NCBI RefSeq assembly: GCF_022809715.1
Contig: NZ_CP094461.1
Span: 620,001-684,000 of the forward strand
Reading direction: 5' to 3'
Source of the DNA: Burkholderia pyrrocinia
GTDB taxonomy: Bacteria > Pseudomonadota > Gammaproteobacteria > Burkholderiales > Burkholderiaceae
DNA: 64,000 nucleotides
Shown: piece by piece, positions 43,626 through 53,511 of the stretch
Layout of the letters: each line of letters starts with the position of its first letter
Position numbering within the stretch: position 1 is the first letter of the stretch
Made by a program: the position numbers and the translations under genes
The notes under the pieces: model-generated
Told to the model about the DNA's origin: nothing
Databases searched by the model: none
The model's input: the letters and a program-made list of their open reading frames with translations, nothing else

Positions 43626-45046
43626 CCCGCATCGCCGCCCTGCTCGCCGCCGGCCTGCTGAGCGCGTGCACGATCGCGCCGCAGCCGCTCGCCCCCGTCG
43701 CGGTCGGAGCCGACCGGTTCCGTCATGCTGATGCGCCCGACGAACCCGCACCGTCGCTCGTCGAATGGCCCACATCGTTCGGCGATCCGCCGCTCGTCGC
43801 GCTCGTCGATGCCGCGCTCGCCGGCAACCACGACATCCGCGCCGCCGCGGCGCGCGTCGACCAGGCGCAGGCGCTGCTCGGCGTGCGCGAAGCCGCGCTG
43901 GCGCCGACCGTCGGCGTCGATCCGTCGTTCAGCCGCTCGCGCGTATCCGGCACGGTCGACAACGCGTTGCCGAAACGCACGATGCACAACTGGTCGGTGC
44001 CGTTCAACGCCGGCTATGAAGTCGATCTGTGGGGGCGCCTGCGCGGCAATGCGGAGATCGGCCGGCAGAACGTGCTGCAGGCAGACGCGGATCGCGCGGC
44101 CGTTCGCCTGCGCGTCGCGACCGACGTTGCAAGCGACTATCTAACGCTCCATTTCGTCGAGCAGGATCTCGCGACGCTCGCCCGCGCGATCGAACTGCGA
44201 CGCACCGCACTCGACGTGATCGCCGCACGCGTGCGGGCCGGCGCGGCAAGCGATCTCGATGCGCTGCGCGCGGCGGCCGATCTCGACACGGCTCGCGCCG
44301 ATCTCGCGGACAGCCGGCGGCTGCGCGAAAACCTCGTCGACGCGCTCGCCGTGCTGACCGGCGTCTCGCCGACCGCATTCTCGGTCGCGCCGACCGCGTC
44401 CGCCATGCGCGTGCCGGCGGTGCCGCCCGGCCTGCCGTCCGCGCTGCTCGCGCAACGGCCGGACGTCTATGCGGCGGCGCGCCGCGTCGACGCGGCATCG
44501 CTCGAAATCGGCGTCGCCCGCACCGCGTGGCTTCCGACCTTGACGCTGACCGCCCAGGGCGGGTTCGCCAGCCGCGACCTCGGCACGTTTCTCGACCGCA
44601 ACAGTTCGCTGTGGGGCCTCGGCGCGAGCGTGGCCGAAACGGTGTTCGACGGCGGCAAGCGCGAGGCCGCGGTGGCCGCCGCGAAGGCAGGCGCGGAACT
44701 CGCCGACGCGAACTATCGCGCGACCGCGCTGGGCGCGCTGCGCGAGGTTCAGGACGCACTCAACGACATCGCCGCGCAGAAAGAGCGGATCGTGCGCTAC
44801 GACAGCGCGGCGCGCGCCACCGAAGCGGCGGCGCGGTTGTCGCTGAGCCGTTACGGGCACGGCTACGTCAGTTATCTCGAGGTCATCGACGCGGACCGGG
44901 ACGCGCTGAATGCGCGACGCCAGCTGATTCATAGCCGCCAGGCACTCGCGATCGCGACGGTCAATCTCGTGCGTGCGCTGGGCGGCGGGTGGACGCCGCC
45001 TGCGTCGACACCGGCGAGCGACGCGAAACACGCTGATCGATTCTGA
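43622..45046 (+). CDS. NodT-family outer-membrane efflux lipoprotein
   Basis: A 474-residue TolC-like channel. The signal peptide ends in a lipobox, LLSAC (Cys at about residue 17), so it is a lipoprotein. Two tandem efflux-protein repeats follow, each with long coiled coils; family marks include DPSFSRSR, YEVDLWGRLRGNAE, ASDYLTLHF and RAGAASDLDALRAAADL. The start ATG overlaps the adaptor stop as ATGA. It completes the tripartite efflux system. Confidence 0.93.
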   Translation: MTRIAALLAAGLLSACTIAPQPLAPVAVGADRFRHADAPDEPAPSLVEWPTSFGDPPLVALVDAALAGNHDIRAAAARVDQAQALLGVREAALAPTVGVDPSFSRSRVSGTVDNALPKRTMHNWSVPFNAGYEVDLWGRLRGNAEIGRQNVLQADADRAAVRLRVATDVASDYLTLHFVEQDLATLARAIELRRTALDVIAARVRAGAASDLDALRAAADLDTARADLADSRRLRENLVDALAVLTGVSPTAFSVAPTASAMRVPAVPPGLPSALLAQRPDVYAAARRVDAASLEIGVARTAWLPTLTLTAQGGFASRDLGTFLDRNSSLWGLGASVAETVFDGGKREAAVAAAKAGAELADANYRATALGALREVQDALNDIAAQKERIVRYDSAARATEAAARLSLSRYGHGYVSYLEVIDADRDALNARRQLIHSRQALAIATVNLVRALGGGWTPPASTPASDAKHADRF

Positions 45047-45304
45047 AAAAACGCGCCGTCCGTTTCCGCTCGAACGGCCTCGCGTATCTTCATATCTATC
45101 GTGAGCTTACCTAACGTTTTTTGCGTTGCCCGGTGCCGGAGTGTCGTATGGACTGGTCGTGCCAGAATCCACCGAAGCGAGACCTGTCATGGATCGCCTG
45201 AAAACGGCGCGTCGGGCGCATCCCGCTGGGCGTTTACGCGAGCCCGCGATATCGCGCCGAAGCCGCAGCCGGCGCCGTTACGTCGAACAACCCGGCACGC
45301 TCGC

Positions 45305-45979
45305 TCAGTCGCGTGCGCCGGCCGGGCGCACGCCCAGCGCTTCGGCTTGCCGCACGAGATCCGGCAGCGTGCGGACCTGCATCTTCTTCATCACCTGGGC
45401 CCGGTGCACCTTCACCGTGATTTCCTGCAGGCCTAGATTCGCCGCGATCTGCTTGTTCATCAGGCCCGCGACCACCTGGCTCATCACTTCGCGTTCGCGC
45501 GGCGTCAACGACGCGTAGGCCTGGCGCACCGCGTCCAGCACGCGCTCGCGCGCGCGGCGCTCGCCGTCGCGGGCCAGTGCGCGGCCGACGGCATCGAGCA
45601 TCGCTTCGTCGTCGAACGGCTTCGTCAGGAAGTCGAGCGCGCCGCCCTTCATCGCCTTGACCGTCGTGGCCACGTCGCCGTAACCGGTCATGAACAGGAT
45701 CGGCACGTTCAGGCCCGCACGCACCGCTTCCTCCTGAAGGGCCAGCCCGCTCTCGTCGACAAGACGCACGTCGAGGATCAGGCAGCACGGCACGTCGGGC
45801 CGCTCGAACGCGAGAAACGCCCGCGACGACGCGAACGTCTCGACGCGAAACCCCGCCGAGCGCAACAGTGCGCTCAACGCGCGCCGCAGCGTTTCGTCGT
45901 CGTCGACCACATAGACGATCGGCGCGGGATCGCCCGCGCCCCGGTTACCGGTCGACGTCATTCCCGGCGTGCTCGCCAT
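45305..45979 (-). CDS. FixJ/NarL-type response regulator
   Basis: A 224-residue response regulator: receiver domain 20-140 with the phospho-acceptor Asp70 (CLILDVRLVDESG), Lys in FLTKPFDDE, and a LuxR-type helix-turn-helix at about 160-218 (LTPREREVMSQVVAGLMNKQIAANLGLQEITVKVHRAQVMKKM). The start ATG at 45979 has AGGGA upstream. A dyad overlapping its likely promoter lies at 46008-46021. It may be a partner of the large histidine kinase at 48345-53468, together with the single-domain regulator next to it. Confidence 0.93.
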   Translation of the reverse strand: MASTPGMTSTGNRGAGDPAPIVYVVDDDETLRRALSALLRSAGFRVETFASSRAFLAFERPDVPCCLILDVRLVDESGLALQEEAVRAGLNVPILFMTGYGDVATTVKAMKGGALDFLTKPFDDEAMLDAVGRALARDGERRARERVLDAVRQAYASLTPREREVMSQVVAGLMNKQIAANLGLQEITVKVHRAQVMKKMQVRTLPDLVRQAEALGVRPAGARD

Positions 45980-46007
45980 TGCATTCCCTGTGTACGCATC
46001 CGCTTCA

Positions 46008-46021
46008 TTATCGAATGATAA
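46008..46021. promoter_or_regulatory. Dyad upstream of the FixJ-type gene
   Basis: The 14-base sequence TTATCGAATGATAA (dyad TTATC-4-GATAA) lies 29-42 bases upstream of the start codon and overlaps a -10-like GATAAT on the minus strand. It differs by one base from the operator-like dyad at 55430-55443. Confidence 0.45.
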
Positions 46022-46085
46022 ACTAAGAAAAAGCCGAGCGGAACCGCCACGCCTCACACGGCGCGGCCGATCGACGGGCCGCCGC

Positions 46086-46457
46086 TCACGCGGGCGGCGC
46101 GCCGGATGCGATCTGATCGATCAGATCGAGCATATCGTCGGATGGAAACGGCTTGCGCAGGAACGCGACCGCGCCTTGCTCGAGCGCGCGGCGCACCGAC
46201 TCGCCGTCGCCGTGCGCCGACATGACGATGACCGGAATCGTCGCGTTGCGCTGAGCCAGCAGGCGCTGAACGTCGAGACCGCTCATACCCTTCATCTTCA
46301 GATCGACCAGCACGCAAGCCGCGCCGTCCAGCGGGCCGGCCGCGAGGAATTCCTCGCCCGACGCGAACGGCAATGCGGTATGCCCGGCCGATTTCAGCAA
46401 GCTGGCAAGACTCTTACGGACCGACGCATCGTCATCGATGATGCACACAATGGCCAT
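46086..46457 (-). CDS. Single-domain (CheY-like) response regulator
   Basis: A 123-residue stand-alone receiver. Acidic pocket DDD at 8-10, phospho-acceptor Asp52 in VLVDLKMKGMSG, Thr/Ser in VIVMSAHGD, and Lys in FLRKPFPSD are all present, so it should be phosphorylatable. It has no output domain and probably acts as a phosphate sink or intermediate for the nearby kinase. It lies 107 bases before the FixJ-type gene in the same direction and about 100 bases after the STAND regulator. Confidence 0.92.
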   Translation of the reverse strand: MAIVCIIDDDASVRKSLASLLKSAGHTALPFASGEEFLAAGPLDGAACVLVDLKMKGMSGLDVQRLLAQRNATIPVIVMSAHGDGESVRRALEQGAVAFLRKPFPSDDMLDLIDQIASGAPPA

Positions 46458-46560
46458 GAAATGAGAACCCGAGAATTTTGTCAATCCAGAACATCGCGAC
46501 CCGGCTTGCGCTGCGCCGACGGGCATCGCTGCTTCGTGCAACGCCCGCGCAACCGGTGTT

Positions 46561-48030
46561 TCAGGCCCACGGCCCCGCGGCCAGCACCGGTTGGGCGGGC
46601 GCGGCCGGTGCCGGCTGCGCTTCGGTAGCAAAGGACGCACACCGGGCATGGAGGCGCCCGGCTTCGCCCGACTCCGCCAGTTTCTCGAGCGCATACGCGC
46701 GCACGACCTCGAGGAACGAGTAACGCTTCGAGAGTCCGACCGAATGAACGACCAGCAGCGATTTCGACGCAAGGCCGACCAGGCAGTCGAGCACCTCTTC
46801 GGCACCCAGTTCGTCGCACGCGGCAAGCGCGCAGGCCGCGTCGAGCCGGAATGCATCCGGAAACACCGCGAGGCGGCACAGCACGGTGCGCTCCGTGTCG
46901 TCGAGCAGCCGGTAGCTCCAGTCGATGGTGGCCCTGAGGGTCTGCTGGCGGGGATGCGCGGTGCGCAGGCCGCCGGACAGCGACAGGACGGACTTGTCGA
47001 GATCGGCCGCCAGCCCCTGGATGCCGAGCGACGCGACCCGGGCCGCGCCGAGTTCGAGCGCGAGCGGCAGGCCGCTCAGGCGGCGGCAGATGGTCGCGAT
47101 CGCGTTCAGCGTGTTCGTGTCCGCCGGAATGTCGGTGCCCATCGCGCGAGCCCGCGCCAGAAACATGCGGACGGCACCGCTCGCGACGATCTCGCCGTCG
47201 TTCGCGCCGGCCGGCGGCACCGGCAGCGGGCCGACGCGATAAACGCGTTCGCCGGCGACACGCAAGGGTTCGCGGCTCGTCACGACGAGTGTCGCGCCGG
47301 CATTCGCGTCCGCGATCGCTTCGCAGAGGTCCGCCAGATCGTCGACGTGCTGCTCGGCATTGTCGAGCACCAGCATCACGCGCTGCTCGCCGATCGCGCG
47401 CACGACATCGGCAGGTTCGGCGGCAGGGCCGCCGGGCAGGTCGAGCGCGTCCAGCACCGCCGATTCCAGCGTCGCGTCGCCTTGCCAGCCGGCCAGATCG
47501 ATCCGGACCATCTCGATGCCGCGCACCGCCGCCCAGGTCGTGGCGACCTCCAGCGCGAGATGCGTCTTGCCGACGCCGCCGGGGCCGACCAGCGTGACGA
47601 GCGCCTCGCGCTCGAGCAGCGCGTGCAGTTCGGCCGCCTCCTGCTCCCGGCCGATCAGCGGACATTTGCGCGGCACCGCGCCCGCGCGGACGCCGCCAGC
47701 CGGCTCGAACCCGGCCGGCAGGCGGTCGGCGTGGTCCGGGTCGACCGGCGGAGCGAGACGATAACCGCGGCCCGATTCGGTCCGTATCCAGCCGTGCTTG
47801 CCGCCGAACAGCTTGCGCAGCGTCGAGATGTGCACCTGGATGTTGTTCTCGACCACGATCGTGTCAGGCCACACGGCCTGCATGATCTCGTCCTTCGACA
47901 CGAGCCTGCCGGCCGCCTTCACCAGCAGCTCGAGAATCTCGAATGCCCGGGCGCCGATATACCGGGGCTGCCCGTCGACGCAGACTTCGCGGCATTCAAG
48001 GGAAACCGTCACCCGCCCGAACGTGTACAT
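46561..48030 (-). CDS. STAND-type winged-helix regulator (second copy)
   Basis: A 489-residue protein with an OmpR-type winged helix (1-95: ARAFEILELLVKAAGRLVSKDEIMQAVWP, ENNIQVHISTLRKLFG, GRGYRL) and STAND NTPase: Walker A GPGGVGKT at 149-156, VMLVLDNAEQHV, and GLPLALELGAARVASLG. The C-terminal helical-repeat region is almost absent; the protein ends soon after LEVVRAYALEKLAESGEAGRLHAR. It shares most of its DNA-binding helices with the protein at 35095-36888. It lies between the response regulators and the large sensor kinase, suggesting one signalling unit. Confidence 0.87.
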   Translation of the reverse strand: MYTFGRVTVSLECREVCVDGQPRYIGARAFEILELLVKAAGRLVSKDEIMQAVWPDTIVVENNIQVHISTLRKLFGGKHGWIRTESGRGYRLAPPVDPDHADRLPAGFEPAGGVRAGAVPRKCPLIGREQEAAELHALLEREALVTLVGPGGVGKTHLALEVATTWAAVRGIEMVRIDLAGWQGDATLESAVLDALDLPGGPAAEPADVVRAIGEQRVMLVLDNAEQHVDDLADLCEAIADANAGATLVVTSREPLRVAGERVYRVGPLPVPPAGANDGEIVASGAVRMFLARARAMGTDIPADTNTLNAIATICRRLSGLPLALELGAARVASLGIQGLAADLDKSVLSLSGGLRTAHPRQQTLRATIDWSYRLLDDTERTVLCRLAVFPDAFRLDAACALAACDELGAEEVLDCLVGLASKSLLVVHSVGLSKRYSFLEVVRAYALEKLAESGEAGRLHARCASFATEAQPAPAAPAQPVLAAGPWA

Positions 48031-48344
48031 GATCCGCACTCGCTTATGCTGCTCCTCACCTTGCGCCGCCTCGCGAGGCGACGCCCTCTGTTCCGCCCGT
48101 CCGGCCGCATCGATGCATGCCGGGAGGCTTGAACGCATCGTAGGGCGCGACAGGCGCGCCGACCACTATCCATAGGTTTAGTCCGGCGCCGGCCGGCCCG
48201 GTCGCCGGGGGCTGAAGGGGGTACTGCAAATTCCCGCAGGCTGGCGGACAATGCACGAGCCGCCGCCCGAGCCTGCGCAACCCAGCCCGGCCGGCCCCGT
48301 TTTACGAACCGTTTTCGCCCTGCTCCACCCAGCCTGCCCCGACC
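48031..48344. other. Divergent intergenic region before the sensor kinase
   Basis: About 310 bases between the STAND regulator (minus) and the sensor kinase (plus). It is GC-rich, with no recognised gene, terminator or repeat. It should contain both promoters. Confidence 0.35.
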
Positions 48345-51300
48345 GTGAACCAACCCTTGCACGCCCCCGACGACACGAAGCGAATGAATGCCGACTGGCT
48401 GGCGCGCGCCCGCGTATCGAATGCGGTCCGCTCGGGCGACGTGCTGTGGTTCGACCTGACCGACACCATGACGGGGCGCGTGTGGTCCGCATGCCAGACC
48501 GGGTGGGAATCCGACCAGCGCTGCCGGCAGTTCGAACACGAATACGCATTGAACGAAGCGCTGGAACCGGCGTGGGCGCTCATGCCGGTTGCGCTGATCC
48601 GCGCCGCGGACGGCCCGGTGCTCGTCTATCCTCGCCCGGACGTGCGAGGGTTCGACACGCTGGCGGACGGACGGCTGCCGCTCGGCGCCTTTCTCGACGC
48701 CGCGATCCAGGCCACGCGCACGCTCGGGGAGCTTCATCGGCGCGGCTGGCTGCATGGCGATCTGCAACCGGCCAGTTTCGCCATCGCGCCGGACGGTACG
48801 GTCATGCTCCGCTCGTTCGCCCATGCGTGGAACCGTCGGACGGAACGCGCCGCGGCGGGCACGATGCGCACGGAATTCGCCGCGTACGCGGCGCCCGAAG
48901 TATCGGAAGGCGCATGCGTCGACGAGCGCGCCGACCTGTACGCGTTCGGCATCACGCTGTTCCGCCTGCTGACGGGCGCGATGCCCTACAAGGCCACGTC
49001 GACGCCCGAATGGGTCCACGCGCACGTGGCAATGCAGCCGGCGCCGGCCACGGCCTTTCGCGACGACCTGCCTGCCATCCTGAACGACCTGATCCTGAAA
49101 CTGATCGCCAAGGAGCCCGCCGATCGCTACCCGTCCTGCGAAGCGGTGCAGCACGATCTCGAACGGATCCGGCGCGACTGGCTGGCGGCAGGCCGCGTCG
49201 AGCCATTCGCGCTCGGCGGCCGCGATCCGCTCGCCGGGTTGCACGCGCCCGACCTGCTGGTGGGCCGCGAAGCCGAATCCCGCCGGCTCGAGGAGGTGCT
49301 GGCGGCCGTATCGCAAACCGGCGAGGCGGCCATCGTGCTGATCGACGGGCCGGCCGGCGTCGGCAAGACCGCGCTGGCCGAGCACTTCATGCGCGATGCG
49401 CGAGCGGCGTCGCGCACGGCCTGGTGCACGTCGGCCAAGATCGATCAGTTCCAGCCCGCACGGCCCTACGCGCCCGTGCTGCAGGCGTTGCGCACGCTGT
49501 TCGGCAGCGCGCTGGCCAGGCGCGACGACGAAATCGCGGCGATCGCCGCGCGGCTGCGCGACTGCGTGGGCCGTCAGGCCAACCTGCTGTCCGGCATCTT
49601 CCCGGAGATCGCGTGGCTGCTCGATGTCGAGCCCGTCGCGTTCGACCATACCGATGCGATTCCGGAATTTCATCTATGCCAGATCGTCGTGAATGCGTTC
49701 CGTGCGTTCGCGACGCCGGCCGAACCGCTCGTCATCGCGCTGGACGACATCCAGTGGGCCGACGACGCGACACTCGCGTTGCTCGCGTCGATCGCGGCCG
49801 ATCCACCGGCCAATATCTGCGTCGTTGCCGGTTATCGAAGCGGGCCGCAGCACGACCACCCGCCGGCATTCCGCCGCTTCCTGCGGCAGCTCGACCCCAC
49901 CCGTCTGTCGACCCTGACGCTGGCGCCGCTCGCCGCACCCGACGTGACGCGCATGCTGGCCGGCATGCTCGGGGAGCCGCCGGACCGGCTGTCCGGGCTC
50001 GGCGACATCGTGCACCGCAGGACCGGCGGCAACCCGTTCCATATCCAGCAGTTGCTGCGCACGCTGATCGACGAGCGGCTCCTCGGCTATGACCCGGCGC
50101 GACAAACGTGGCAATGGGATGCGGCCGGCATCGACGCGCGCCGCCCGACCGAGAATGTCGTGAGCCTGCTCGAGATCCGGATGCAGCGGCTGCCGCATGA
50201 ATCGAGAACGCTGCTGTCGCTGCTGGCCTGTGTCGGCAGCGATGCCGACGACGCGCTGTTGTGCGCCGCCGCCGGCAAGACCTGGGCCGAACTCCGCTTC
50301 TGGCTCGACCCCGCGCGCCAGGCGGGCCTCGTGTCGCTCTCAGGAAACCGCTGGCGCTTCGTTCACGACCGCATCCTCGAGGCCGTCTACGCGGTCACCG
50401 GGCCGGCGGAGCGCGCGCTGCGCCACGCGCGGATCGCCGCCGCGATGCTCGCGCGCGCGGACGCGCGATCGACCGAATCCCTGCTGGAACTCGCCGCCCA
50501 GATCGAGCAGGCGAAAACCGCGCCGCTCGACGGCGCGCTCGCACTCGAATTCGCGGATGCGCTGGCCGCGGCGGCCGAGGCCGCGGCGATCGTCGCCGCG
50601 CGCGATCGCGCGTTGTCGTTTCTCGCGACCGCGCAAGCGCTGCTCGGCCCCCACGCATGGTCGCAACACTACGATCTCGCGAGCCGGATCGGCATCCTGC
50701 GCAGCGGCCTGCTGCTCGCGACCGGCGAAACCGCGCAAGCATCCGACGCGATCGACGAGCTCATGGCGCGGACGCGCACGCCGGCCGATCGCGCCGAGGC
50801 CCACCGGCTGAAGGCCGCACAGCTCACGGTGGAGTCGCACTACCGGCAGGCCGTCGACGTCGCGCTGGCCGGGCTGGCGCTGCTCGGCGTGGAACTGCCG
50901 GCCGAGCCGGCCGAGGCCGATCTCGCGGCGGCCTGCGACGCCGTGCGCGATGCGCTCGATGGCCGCGCCATCCGCGACCTCGTCGACCTGCCCGTGATGA
51001 CCGACACGCGCGTCGAAGCCGCGATGGCGCTGCTGACCGCGCTCGAGGCCGCGATGTTCTATCCGAGCGGCGGGCTGATGTTGCTGCACCTCGCGACGAT
51101 GGTCCGGCTGACACTGCGCCACGGCGTTACCGCCGCGTCGGTGCAGGGGCTCGCGTGGTACGGCGTCAGCATTGCCGAGCATCACGACGCGTATGAGGAC
51201 GGCCTCGAATTCGCGAAGGTCGCGCTCGCGCTGGTCGATCGCCACGGCTTCGAGCGCTACCGCTCCGCGGCGCTGATCGCGCTCGACCAGGTGAGCGTCT

Positions 51301-53468
51301 GGACCCAGCCGCTGTCGTACGCGCTCGAGCGCGCGCGCGATGCGAAAGCGGCGGGCAATGCGAGCGCCGAGCTGCGCTGGATGTGCTACAGCTGCAACCA
51401 CATCGTCAGCGATCTGCTCGCGATGGGCGAAGCGCTGCCGACGATCCGCGACGAAATCGATCCGCTGCTGCAGATCGCACGCGGTGCACGCTACGACGAC
51501 ATCGTCGACCTCGTTTCCACCCAGTCGGAATTCGTCGACGCGCTGCAGTTCGGCTGCCACCGGCCGGTCGGCACCTGGCGTGCCCGTGCGTCGACGAAAA
51601 CGCCGATGTCGGTGCTGCAGTTCTGGACCGACGTGCTCGCCGGCCAGGCGGCCTTCATTTTCGGCGACGCGGACGCGGCGCGTGCGGCGCTCGATGCAGC
51701 CGCTTCGAGCGCGTGGTCCACTCCCGCGCACATCATGCTGTCCGACTTCCACCTGTTCGGCGTGCTGGCCGGCATCGCGAGCGACCGCGGCGCCACGCCG
51801 CCCGAGCGGCTGCTCGAACACCATGCGCCGCAACGCGCCCGCTTCGCCGCGTGGAGCAAACGCAATCCGGCCACGTTCCGCAACAAGCTCGCGCTGATCG
51901 ATGCCGAATTCGCGCGCGTACGCGGCGAACATATCGTGGCGATGCAGCAGTACGAGGCCTCGGCCAGCCTCGCGGCGGAACACGGTTTCGTGCACGAACA
52001 GGCGCTCGCGCACGAACTGGCCGCGCATCATGCCACGTCGCTCGGGCTCGCCGGCCCCGCCCGCCATCAGTTGCGGCTCGCCCATGCGTGCTACCGACGC
52101 TGGGGCGCGGCCGGCAAGACCCAGGCGCTGGAAGCGCAGCATCCGTTCCTCGTGATGGACCCGTCGCCGGGCGGCCCGCCCATGCCCGCGCGCGAAGATC
52201 TCGATTTCTCGCTGGCGATGCGCGCGGCCCATTCGCTGTCCGAGGAAATCGTGCTGGAGCGCCTGATCCAGACGCTGATGCGCAACATGATCGTGTATGC
52301 CGGCGCGCGTTATGGCCTGCTGCTGCTCGCCCGGCACGACCGGCTGACGATCGAGGCTGCCGCGCGGACCGTCGGCAGCGACGTGATCGTCGATATTGCC
52401 CGCAGCGAACCGACCGAGCAGGATGTCCCGCTGTCGATCCTGAACACCGTCGCCCGGACCCGCAAGCCGGTCGTGCTCGCGAACGCGCAGCGCGAAGGCG
52501 TGCCCGACCACGCCGACAGCCTGCGCGCGCACCCGACGCGCTCGCTGTTCTGCCTGCCGCTGTTGAAGCAGGGTGTGCTGATCGGCGTGCTGTATCTCGA
52601 GAATGCCTTGTCCAACGGCGTGTTTTCGCCGCGGCGCATCGCGATGCTGGAAGTGCTCGCGCCGCAGGCGGCCAATGCGCTCGAATCCGCGCGGCTCTAC
52701 GCGGAACTGATCGACGAGAACACGCGCCGGCTCGAGACCGAGGCCGCGCTGCGGCACGCACGGACCGAGCTCGCGCGCACCGCGCACATGACGGTGATGG
52801 GAGAGCTGGCCGCGTCGATCGCGCATGAGATCAATCAGCCGCTGACGAGCATCGTATCGAGCGTCGGTGCGTGCATGCGCTGGCTGCGCGGCGCGCAACC
52901 CGATCTCGGCGAAGCGCTCGCGAGCCTCGAAGACATCCGTGCGTCCGGCGTGCGTGCCGCCGACATCGTCCGCGCGCTGCGATCGCTCGCGCGCCAGGCC
53001 CCGCCCGCGCTGGCGCCGCTCGCGATCGACGACCTGATTCGCGACATGCTGCATCTCACCGCGACCGAAATCGACGCGAAGCAGGTCGCGCTGCGCGTCG
53101 ACCTCCATTGCGGCAACATCCGCGTGATGGCGGATCGCACGCAGATCCAGCAGGTGATCCTGAACCTGGTCACCAACGCGCTCGACGCGATGGACGGACT
53201 GGCCACGTCGCGCGAACTCGAGATCGCGTCGCAGGCCGGCGACGATTACGCGGTCGTCTCCGTTGCCGACCGCGGCGCCGGCATCGATGCCGACATCGCG
53301 AACCGGATCTTCGATCCGTTCTTCACGACGAAATCGCACGGCATGGGGATGGGCCTGGCGATCTGCCGCTCGATCGTCGAAGCGCATGGCGGCACGCTCG
53401 ACGCCGCGCCGCGCGACGACAGCGGCACCGTGCTGACGTTCCGGCTGCCGATTTCGACGACAAGTTGA
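48345..53468 (+). CDS. Kinase-like / STAND ATPase / GAF / histidine kinase
   Basis: A 1707-residue cytosolic sensor of the trifunctional kinase-ATPase-histidine kinase type. Domains in order: Ser/Thr-kinase-like (about 30-285), AAA/STAND ATPase (about 300-600, Walker A GPAGVGKT at 335-342), a long helical-repeat region (600-1270), GAF (about 1295-1445), and a histidine kinase with His1494 in ASIAHEINQPL, N-box NLVTNALDAM and G-boxes DRGAGID and GMGMGLAI. The kinase loop reads HGDLQPAS (His137) and no DFG is present, so the first domain looks inactive. The GTG start has no strong ribosome site; an ATG lies at 48384. Likely partners are the receivers at 45305 and 46086. Confidence 0.9.
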   Translation: MNQPLHAPDDTKRMNADWLARARVSNAVRSGDVLWFDLTDTMTGRVWSACQTGWESDQRCRQFEHEYALNEALEPAWALMPVALIRAADGPVLVYPRPDVRGFDTLADGRLPLGAFLDAAIQATRTLGELHRRGWLHGDLQPASFAIAPDGTVMLRSFAHAWNRRTERAAAGTMRTEFAAYAAPEVSEGACVDERADLYAFGITLFRLLTGAMPYKATSTPEWVHAHVAMQPAPATAFRDDLPAILNDLILKLIAKEPADRYPSCEAVQHDLERIRRDWLAAGRVEPFALGGRDPLAGLHAPDLLVGREAESRRLEEVLAAVSQTGEAAIVLIDGPAGVGKTALAEHFMRDARAASRTAWCTSAKIDQFQPARPYAPVLQALRTLFGSALARRDDEIAAIAARLRDCVGRQANLLSGIFPEIAWLLDVEPVAFDHTDAIPEFHLCQIVVNAFRAFATPAEPLVIALDDIQWADDATLALLASIAADPPANICVVAGYRSGPQHDHPPAFRRFLRQLDPTRLSTLTLAPLAAPDVTRMLAGMLGEPPDRLSGLGDIVHRRTGGNPFHIQQLLRTLIDERLLGYDPARQTWQWDAAGIDARRPTENVVSLLEIRMQRLPHESRTLLSLLACVGSDADDALLCAAAGKTWAELRFWLDPARQAGLVSLSGNRWRFVHDRILEAVYAVTGPAERALRHARIAAAMLARADARSTESLLELAAQIEQAKTAPLDGALALEFADALAAAAEAAAIVAARDRALSFLATAQALLGPHAWSQHYDLASRIGILRSGLLLATGETAQASDAIDELMARTRTPADRAEAHRLKAAQLTVESHYRQAVDVALAGLALLGVELPAEPAEADLAAACDAVRDALDGRAIRDLVDLPVMTDTRVEAAMALLTALEAAMFYPSGGLMLLHLATMVRLTLRHGVTAASVQGLAWYGVSIAEHHDAYEDGLEFAKVALALVDRHGFERYRSAALIALDQVSVWTQPLSYALERARDAKAAGNASAELRWMCYSCNHIVSDLLAMGEALPTIRDEIDPLLQIARGARYDDIVDLVSTQSEFVDALQFGCHRPVGTWRARASTKTPMSVLQFWTDVLAGQAAFIFGDADAARAALDAAASSAWSTPAHIMLSDFHLFGVLAGIASDRGATPPERLLEHHAPQRARFAAWSKRNPATFRNKLALIDAEFARVRGEHIVAMQQYEASASLAAEHGFVHEQALAHELAAHHATSLGLAGPARHQLRLAHACYRRWGAAGKTQALEAQHPFLVMDPSPGGPPMPAREDLDFSLAMRAAHSLSEEIVLERLIQTLMRNMIVYAGARYGLLLLARHDRLTIEAAARTVGSDVIVDIARSEPTEQDVPLSILNTVARTRKPVVLANAQREGVPDHADSLRAHPTRSLFCLPLLKQGVLIGVLYLENALSNGVFSPRRIAMLEVLAPQAANALESARLYAELIDENTRRLETEAALRHARTELARTAHMTVMGELAASIAHEINQPLTSIVSSVGACMRWLRGAQPDLGEALASLEDIRASGVRAADIVRALRSLARQAPPALAPLAIDDLIRDMLHLTATEIDAKQVALRVDLHCGNIRVMADRTQIQQVILNLVTNALDAMDGLATSRELEIASQAGDDYAVVSVADRGAGIDADIANRIFDPFFTTKSHGMGMGLAICRSIVEAHGGTLDAAPRDDSGTVLTFRLPISTTS

Positions 53469-53511
53469 CCCGTGGGGCAAGCACGGCGCGCAACCCGCTT
53501 CTCGCTGCGGC

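Noticed and set aside
50340..53480. 1046-codon minus-strand frame opposite the sensor kinase
   Set aside because: Shadow; composition is not protein-like and the plus strand has clear domains.
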